From: Lachnospiraceae bacterium | GTDB taxonomy: Bacteria > Bacillota > Clostridia > Lachnospirales > Lachnospiraceae | NCBI GenBank assembly: GCA_024690725.1 | Contig: JAILOQ010000072.1 | Location: 1-42,801, forward strand | DNA length: 42,801 nt | Direction of reading: 5' to 3' | Shown here: in pieces, positions 38,047-42,801 of the stretch | Numbering within the stretch: the stretch's first letter is position 1 | Layout of the letters: every line of letters starts with the position of its first letter | Notes under the pieces: generated by a model | Seen by the model: the letters and a program-made list of their open reading frames with translations, nothing else | Databases searched by the model: none | Told to the model about the DNA's origin: nothing | Position numbers and translations under genes: made by a program

Positions 38047-39004
38047 TTGGTACCTAAACCTTATGATCGTCGTGCTTGCTTTATCTGCTTTTGCCTTCGG
38101 TGTTTTGGTCTGGCGCAATGACGATGCTGAAAAAACCTATCAGATCACCGTTGTCGTGGATGACAGTTCGGATACACGCTGGGTTGCGTTCAAAGAAGGT
38201 CTCGAAAAAGCGGCGGATGACTTCCCGGTCGTTGTAAACACGATCAATACAGAACATTTTTACACGCCGGTAAAGCAGGAAGAATTGATCTTAAACGAGC
38301 AGGAATCCATGGATGCGTTGATCCTGCAGCCGCAGGACTCCGAGCTTTCCGCGGAATTTTTGGAAGAAGTGAGCAAAAATACTCCCTTGGTCTTAGTGGA
38401 ATCCGATGTTTCGATGGGGGTGGAAAACACCGACAGATATCTTTCCATTACGGCGGACGATGATGCGCTCGGTGCGGCTTTGGCCGAAGAACTGGCGAAA
38501 GATACGGCATTTCCCCGTACCCTGCAGGTCGGGATCTTATCCGGCAATCAGGAACTTACAAATATGCAAACGCGGCTTGCGGCCTGTGAAAAGGTCTTAA
38601 AGAAGCATAATATCGAAGTGATCTGGGAACTGCATGACAGCAAGGAACTTTCGAAAGCGATCGTGTATCAGCAGCGAACGAAGCGAGCCAATGTGATCCT
38701 TGCGCTGGATGACCGCACATTGGAAGAAGCGGTGGACTACGTGGAGTCCGTAAGTTTTGATATTGATATTTACGGTGTGGGTTGCAGTGACGCGAATGTC
38801 TTTTATTTGGAACGCGGCGTGATCTCCGCCTTGATCGTTCCCAATGAGTTTCAGATGGGATATGAAGCGGTGGAAAAAGCCGTGGATATGTTGAAATCTC
38901 CGATCAGGAGCGTGGAGAATTCCGAAATCAATTTTTACCGGATCCGGACGGAAAACATATACGAACCGGAAAATGAAAGGATGCTGTTCCCTTTGGTGCA
39001 GTAG
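38036..39004 (+). CDS. Membrane-anchored periplasmic-binding (type-I PBP/LacI-like fold) sugar-binding protein, probable sensory partner of the histidine kinase
   Basis: MKNNWYLNLMIVVLALSAFAFGVLVW (no lipobox, uncleaved-anchor style) then TYQITVVVDDSSDTRWVAFKEGLEKAADDF...DALILQP...GILSGNQELTNMQTRLAACEKVLKKH...NVILALDD. Overlaps the kinase 3' end by 11 bp. Confidence 0.85.
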   Translation: MKNNWYLNLMIVVLALSAFAFGVLVWRNDDAEKTYQITVVVDDSSDTRWVAFKEGLEKAADDFPVVVNTINTEHFYTPVKQEELILNEQESMDALILQPQDSELSAEFLEEVSKNTPLVLVESDVSMGVENTDRYLSITADDDALGAALAEELAKDTAFPRTLQVGILSGNQELTNMQTRLAACEKVLKKHNIEVIWELHDSKELSKAIVYQQRTKRANVILALDDRTLEEAVDYVESVSFDIDIYGVGCSDANVFYLERGVISALIVPNEFQMGYEAVEKAVDMLKSPIRSVENSEINFYRIRTENIYEPENERMLFPLVQ

Positions 39005-39022
39005 AATTGGGGTTAACATAAT

Positions 39023-40078
39023 ATGAACTGTGTTTTACATAAATGCTTTAAAATCAGAAAAACTTATATAAAATCGGTTGTCATAACAATGCTTTTCTTT
39101 GTCCAGGTGGCCTTTCTCCTTAGCGGTTGCGAAGCACCTACGGGAAAGGCGTCGACGACGGTAAAGATCGGCGTGACGTTATATGACCAATACGATGATT
39201 ATCTGTCGCAGATGATGGATTGTTTCCGGGGCTGTTTTGGCCAGGATGCGGTGCTGGAGGTCTATAATGCCTCGCAGAACCAGCAGGTTCAGGACGATCA
39301 GGTAAAGCGGATGATCGAGGATGGGTGTGATGTGATCTGTGTGAATCTTGTAGATCGCACGTCGCCGACCAATATCATCGATATGGCGCAAAAGAACAAT
39401 GTGCCGATCATTTTCTTTAACCGGGAATTGGTGGAAGAGGATCTCATGCAGTGGGATCGCCTCTATTATGTGGGTGCGGATGCGTTTGAGTCCGGGATCA
39501 TGGAAGGCGAACTTGCGGCCAAGGATTTTACTGACGGAGTTGTCACAGACAGAAATGACGATCAGACGATGCAGTACGTTGTGCTGGAAGGGGAAGCGGG
39601 GCATCAGGATGCCATTGTGCGGACAGAGTATTCCGTGAACGCGATCATCGATGCTGGTGTTGAAGTTGAGAAGTTGGGATATGCCATTGCAAACTGGAAC
39701 CAGAGCCAGGCACAGACAAAAATGACACAGATGATCGATCAGTACGGAAGTGCTATCGAGGTGGTACTGGCCAATAACGATGCTATGGCACTCGGTGCGA
39801 TCGCGGCGTATAAGGAGTCGGAGCTGCCAAGGGACGACTGGCCCAGGATCTACGGGATCGATGGGACGGCGGGCGGTATCGCGGCCATTGAAGAAGGTAC
39901 CATGCAGGGAACGGTCTATAATGACAAAGAAGGGCAGGCCCTGTCCATGTACCGACTGGCGGTTGCACTGGCCAAGAATGAGTCTTTGGAGGGCTTGTAT
40001 TTGCAGGACGAGAAGTACATTCGCATGCCCTATGCAAAGCTGACACTGGAAAATGTAGGGGATTATACGGAAGAATAG
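39023..40078 (+). CDS. Second galactose/glucose-type substrate-binding lipoprotein (MglB-like paralog)
   Basis: Lipobox LLSGC; NLVDRTSPTNII, FFNRELVEEDLMQWDRLYYVGADAFESGIMEGEL, DRNDDQTMQYVVLEGEAGHQDAIVRTEYS, ANWNQSQAQ, ANNDAMALGAI, GTVYND. Confidence 0.92.
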   Translation: MNCVLHKCFKIRKTYIKSVVITMLFFVQVAFLLSGCEAPTGKASTTVKIGVTLYDQYDDYLSQMMDCFRGCFGQDAVLEVYNASQNQQVQDDQVKRMIEDGCDVICVNLVDRTSPTNIIDMAQKNNVPIIFFNRELVEEDLMQWDRLYYVGADAFESGIMEGELAAKDFTDGVVTDRNDDQTMQYVVLEGEAGHQDAIVRTEYSVNAIIDAGVEVEKLGYAIANWNQSQAQTKMTQMIDQYGSAIEVVLANNDAMALGAIAAYKESELPRDDWPRIYGIDGTAGGIAAIEEGTMQGTVYNDKEGQALSMYRLAVALAKNESLEGLYLQDEKYIRMPYAKLTLENVGDYTEE

Positions 40079-40100
40079 GGAGTTTCGGGGGAGCAAAACG

Positions 40101-41462
40101 ATGGATTCAGAAGAAAAGAAAAAACTTCCGGTAAATATTTGGTTGGTCTTACTGTTTGCGGCATATCACTTAAACATGGTGGCATGCTGCATTTATTCCG
40201 ACTCGCGCCTCGGCTGGGAAGGACCTTTGTATTATCTGAAGGAAAGCGCGTTATTCGTCGGTTTCTTTTGTTTCTTTGTAAGCAGGCGCATCATCAAAGG
40301 GATGCTGCCCAGGCGTATTGTTTTGGTAGTGGCCACGCTCGGCTATTCGCTGGGACTTTTGGGTGTTATCTTTTTAAATGATCCCGCACGGATCAAACTT
40401 CCCGCGATCCTCGCGATGTTCTTTTTGGGATATATGGGCGGAGCCGTTTATTACTACCTGTCTGCGGGGGTTTTCGGACATAACTTCGGTGGTCTGATCC
40501 TGTCCATTGGGCTGGCGATCGCGGTTTCCATCTTCCATTTCAGCTGGGTATTCCTGGAAAAAGAAGCGGTGATGCTGGTCATCATGCTGCTCGGAGCCGT
40601 TGCGATGACATATATCGTCATTCGGCCGCCGAGAGACTGGGTGTTTATGGATCTGCTCCCATATGAGAGAGATGAAAAGATCCAAAAGGAAAACCGCAAT
40701 GATCTATGGGGCCTGGTGGTCGTTTCGATCGCGATCGTTTTGGTATTGGCCAAATCCGATGCGATCCAGTTGCAAAATTACGCAGCGATCGCCGAAGATG
40801 TGAAGGCATCGCGGTTATTTGCCATTCCGGCCTATCTTTTGGTAGGGTTCTTTCACGATAAGAAGAAGCGGACCGTATCGGAGATCATGCTGCTTTCTTC
40901 CATGCTGATGCTCATATGGATCCCTAACAATCTGGGAGTATCCTTTGCGTTTATTGCCTTGTCCGTGTTCTTGCAAAACTATTTGGTCGCTTGGATCATC
41001 TTGCGGTTCTTTGCGCTTGCGCCAAAGACCAGGGAACCGGAGTTGTGGGCCGGGTTTTCACGGATCATCATGATCCTGGATCCGATCTTTGGGACGTTTT
41101 TCTTAAGCCTGCCGCCGGAGGATCATAATCTTGCCTATATTATGGGAACGGTCCTTACCCTGATCGTCACGATATCGGTGATGCTTTTGATGATGAACAG
41201 ATACCGTCGAAGATTCGAAGAAGCAATGTCGGAGTGGGACGTGACCGACGAGGGGGAAAAGAAGCTTTTAAGGATCCGTGCGGATTACGGCTTAACGCCA
41301 CGAGAGACGGATGTATTTTCCGTTGTGCTTCGCATGTCCGGACAGTCCGTCAGTGCGATGGCGGATGAATTGGGAATTTCGAGGACGATGATGTATCGGT
41401 ACTTAAATTCCATTTCGGAAAAGACCGGAGAGCCGGATCGGGAGAAGTGGAAAGAACTGTAG
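40101..41462 (+). CDS. Polytopic membrane protein with C-terminal LuxR-type HTH (membrane-integral one-component regulator)
   Basis: Long hydrophobic N-terminal ~360 aa with multiple TM segments, then GLTPRETDVFSVVLRMSGQSVSAMADELGISRTMMYRYLNSISEKTG. Confidence 0.88.
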   Translation: MDSEEKKKLPVNIWLVLLFAAYHLNMVACCIYSDSRLGWEGPLYYLKESALFVGFFCFFVSRRIIKGMLPRRIVLVVATLGYSLGLLGVIFLNDPARIKLPAILAMFFLGYMGGAVYYYLSAGVFGHNFGGLILSIGLAIAVSIFHFSWVFLEKEAVMLVIMLLGAVAMTYIVIRPPRDWVFMDLLPYERDEKIQKENRNDLWGLVVVSIAIVLVLAKSDAIQLQNYAAIAEDVKASRLFAIPAYLLVGFFHDKKKRTVSEIMLLSSMLMLIWIPNNLGVSFAFIALSVFLQNYLVAWIILRFFALAPKTREPELWAGFSRIIMILDPIFGTFFLSLPPEDHNLAYIMGTVLTLIVTISVMLLMMNRYRRRFEEAMSEWDVTDEGEKKLLRIRADYGLTPRETDVFSVVLRMSGQSVSAMADELGISRTMMYRYLNSISEKTGEPDREKWKEL

Positions 41463-41542
41463 AAGTGACGCGTGAAACGACATGGATGAATATGGATTGT
41501 GACGATTGTGTCGCAAAATTTGCGCCCAATTAATTTTTCTCT

Positions 41543-41570
41543 GAAAAAGCCCTAAAACAGGGCTTTTTTT
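41543..41570 (+). terminator. Rho-independent terminator after the LuxR-type gene
   Basis: AAAAAGCCCT aaaac AGGGCTTTTTTT. Confidence 0.88.
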
Positions 41571-41574
41571 GATG

Positions 41575-41592
41575 GTTTACACTTTTGTAAAC
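41575..41592. repeat. Perfect 7-4-7 inverted repeat
   Basis: GTTTACA CTTT TGTAAAC. Confidence 0.75.
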
Positions 41593-41760
41593 TGATATTT
41601 TTTCATGGGATATGCTACGTTTGCTTTGGTGGGACTTCCTCTTTCCGGAAGGATGCAGTTCCAAAAACTCCGTACGTGGTTAAATAACGAGGGGGATACG
41701 GAGCCGGGAAGAGGGAATCAAAAGGACTGCTTTTACTATGTGCAGAAAGGAAGGAAACGA

Positions 41761-42801
41761 ATGAAAAGAAAAACTATGAAGAAATGTTTGGGAATCGTGC
41801 TTGCGGCACTTATCGCAAGCAGCATCGGCGCAGTGCCGGTGGCAGCCGAAGAGGTTCCGGAGGCAAACGAACCTGTAGCGGAAGAAGAGGTTCCGGCAGA
41901 AGCAGAAACGGTGTTGGAGTCGGAAGTTGTTGAGACCGAGGCGGTACTTATGCCGGAGGGAACTTTGTCTCCCGCTCCCGGGTCTGGTATGTTTGCCGGT
42001 ATGACACCGAACGGGACGATCACGGAATTTGTAGACCCTTGGGGTACAACCAGCTGTTTTTGGAGTCTGGCGTATGAAGGGACCGGTACATACGAATCGA
42101 TCACGGCCGATACGGTGAACAAGACGATCACATTCAAAGGTCTTGTGTCATCGAGCGAATTACATATCTTTTCAGCTTCTGAGGGTTATACCTATATTTT
42201 TGAAGGGACCAATACGATCAATGCGATTGCCATCGAAGCGTTTCAGGCGAATCCGTGCCCGAATATTACACTTCAGTGTAAAGAGGGATCGACACTCACA
42301 ACATCGACTTGGTATGACGTTTGCGATCAGTATTTAACACTCGCGAGCGGAACGACATCCGATCCTGCGCCCCGCGTAAATCTCCAGGCGGTTACCTTCA
42401 CCGGTGCGGCTACGCAGAGCGGTGGAGACAGCGGAGACAGTGGAGACAGTAGCAGTGGAGACAGTGGAGACAGCAGCAGTGGAGACAGTGGAGACAGCAG
42501 CAGCGGAGACAGTGGAGACAGCAGCAGCGGAGATGACTCATCAGCAGGTGATACGTCCGATGCATCATCAAACGACAATGCTTCAAGTGATGAGGTAACT
42601 TCCCCGGCAACGGCAGAGATCATCAATGGGGTATTCCAAAATGCATTGGGCCGCGATGCGGATGAGGATGGCTTGAAATATTGGACCAAGCAGATCGAGG
42701 ATGAAGGAAAGACGGTTGCGGATCTGATCCGCGGTGTGATCGGTTCTGCTGAGTTTGAGGCAAAGAAATTATCCGACGGAGATTACGTGGATACATTATA
42801 T
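41761..42801 (+). CDS. Secreted protein with acidic N-terminal segment, GDSGDSSS-repeat linker and DUF4214-like domain; truncated by window end
   Basis: Open frame of 347 codons to the edge, not in the supplied track. Signal peptide MKRKTMKKCLGIVLAALIASSIGAVPVAAEE; GDSGDSSS repeats; IINGVFQNALGRDADEDGLKYWTKQIEDEGKTVADLIRGVIGSAEF is DUF4214-like. Confidence 0.88.
   Translation, partial: MKRKTMKKCLGIVLAALIASSIGAVPVAAEEVPEANEPVAEEEVPAEAETVLESEVVETEAVLMPEGTLSPAPGSGMFAGMTPNGTITEFVDPWGTTSCFWSLAYEGTGTYESITADTVNKTITFKGLVSSSELHIFSASEGYTYIFEGTNTINAIAIEAFQANPCPNITLQCKEGSTLTTSTWYDVCDQYLTLASGTTSDPAPRVNLQAVTFTGAATQSGGDSGDSGDSSSGDSGDSSSGDSGDSSSGDSGDSSSGDDSSAGDTSDASSNDNASSDEVTSPATAEIINGVFQNALGRDADEDGLKYWTKQIEDEGKTVADLIRGVIGSAEFEAKKLSDGDYVDTLY
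42433..42528 (+). repeat. Four in-frame 24-bp tandem repeats encoding GDSGDSSS
   Basis: GGAGACAGTGGAGACAGCAGCAG(T/C) units at 42433, 42457, 42481 and 42505, with only third-position-type changes. Confidence 0.93.

Noticed and set aside
39179-40096. 305-aa minus-strand ORF antisense to the second MglB gene
   Set aside because: Shadow ORF; the plus strand has strong family motifs.
42433-42528. CRISPR-like short regular repeats
   Set aside because: Units are contiguous 24-bp in-frame repeats with no spacers and encode a GDS linker inside an open frame.
42327-42689. Minus-strand ORF with LLLSPLSPLLLSPLSP repeats, and + ORF 42404-42598
   Set aside because: Mirror and out-of-frame artefacts of the GDSGDSSS coding repeats.

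Overview
The window looks like a chromosomal segment from an anaerobic Firmicute. Gene content and protein style suggest Lachnospiraceae, but this is inference with no database search. Most of it is core metabolism and housekeeping. From left to right: PPi-dependent phosphofructokinase (minus strand, truncated at the window start), glgP and malQ, a CYTH protein, a DJ-1/PfpI protein, tig-clpP-clpX and engB, a heterodimeric ABC exporter pair, a RelA/SpoT-domain small alarmone synthetase homolog, a DUF1846 protein, an ~880-bp AT-rich non-coding gap, purL, a leaderless GH5 glycosidase, a Fur-family regulator with a strong Fur-box-like operator, plsC (minus), eno, a feoA-feoB operon carrying a Cys-rich FeoB-associated peptide and a membrane-anchored HMA protein, and an RsmB/F-type rRNA methyltransferase. 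The right end holds a galactose/glucose-type ABC importer (mglBAC-like) followed by a small membrane protein, a YesN/YesM-type two-component system, a membrane-anchored sugar-binding protein, a second MglB-like lipoprotein and a membrane-integral LuxR-type regulator. A secreted DUF4214-like protein with a GDSGDSSS repeat linker runs off the window end. The best candidates for something less described are (1) the sugar uptake and multi-sensor regulatory locus at 30.4-41.5 kb, (2) the iron locus with an atypical Cys-rich Fur homolog and a membrane HMA protein, and (3) the long non-coding gap at 16.7-17.57 kb with perfect dyads, DnaA-box-like sites and a 24-bp tandem duplication. I found no CRISPR array, rRNA, tRNA, prophage or transposase.
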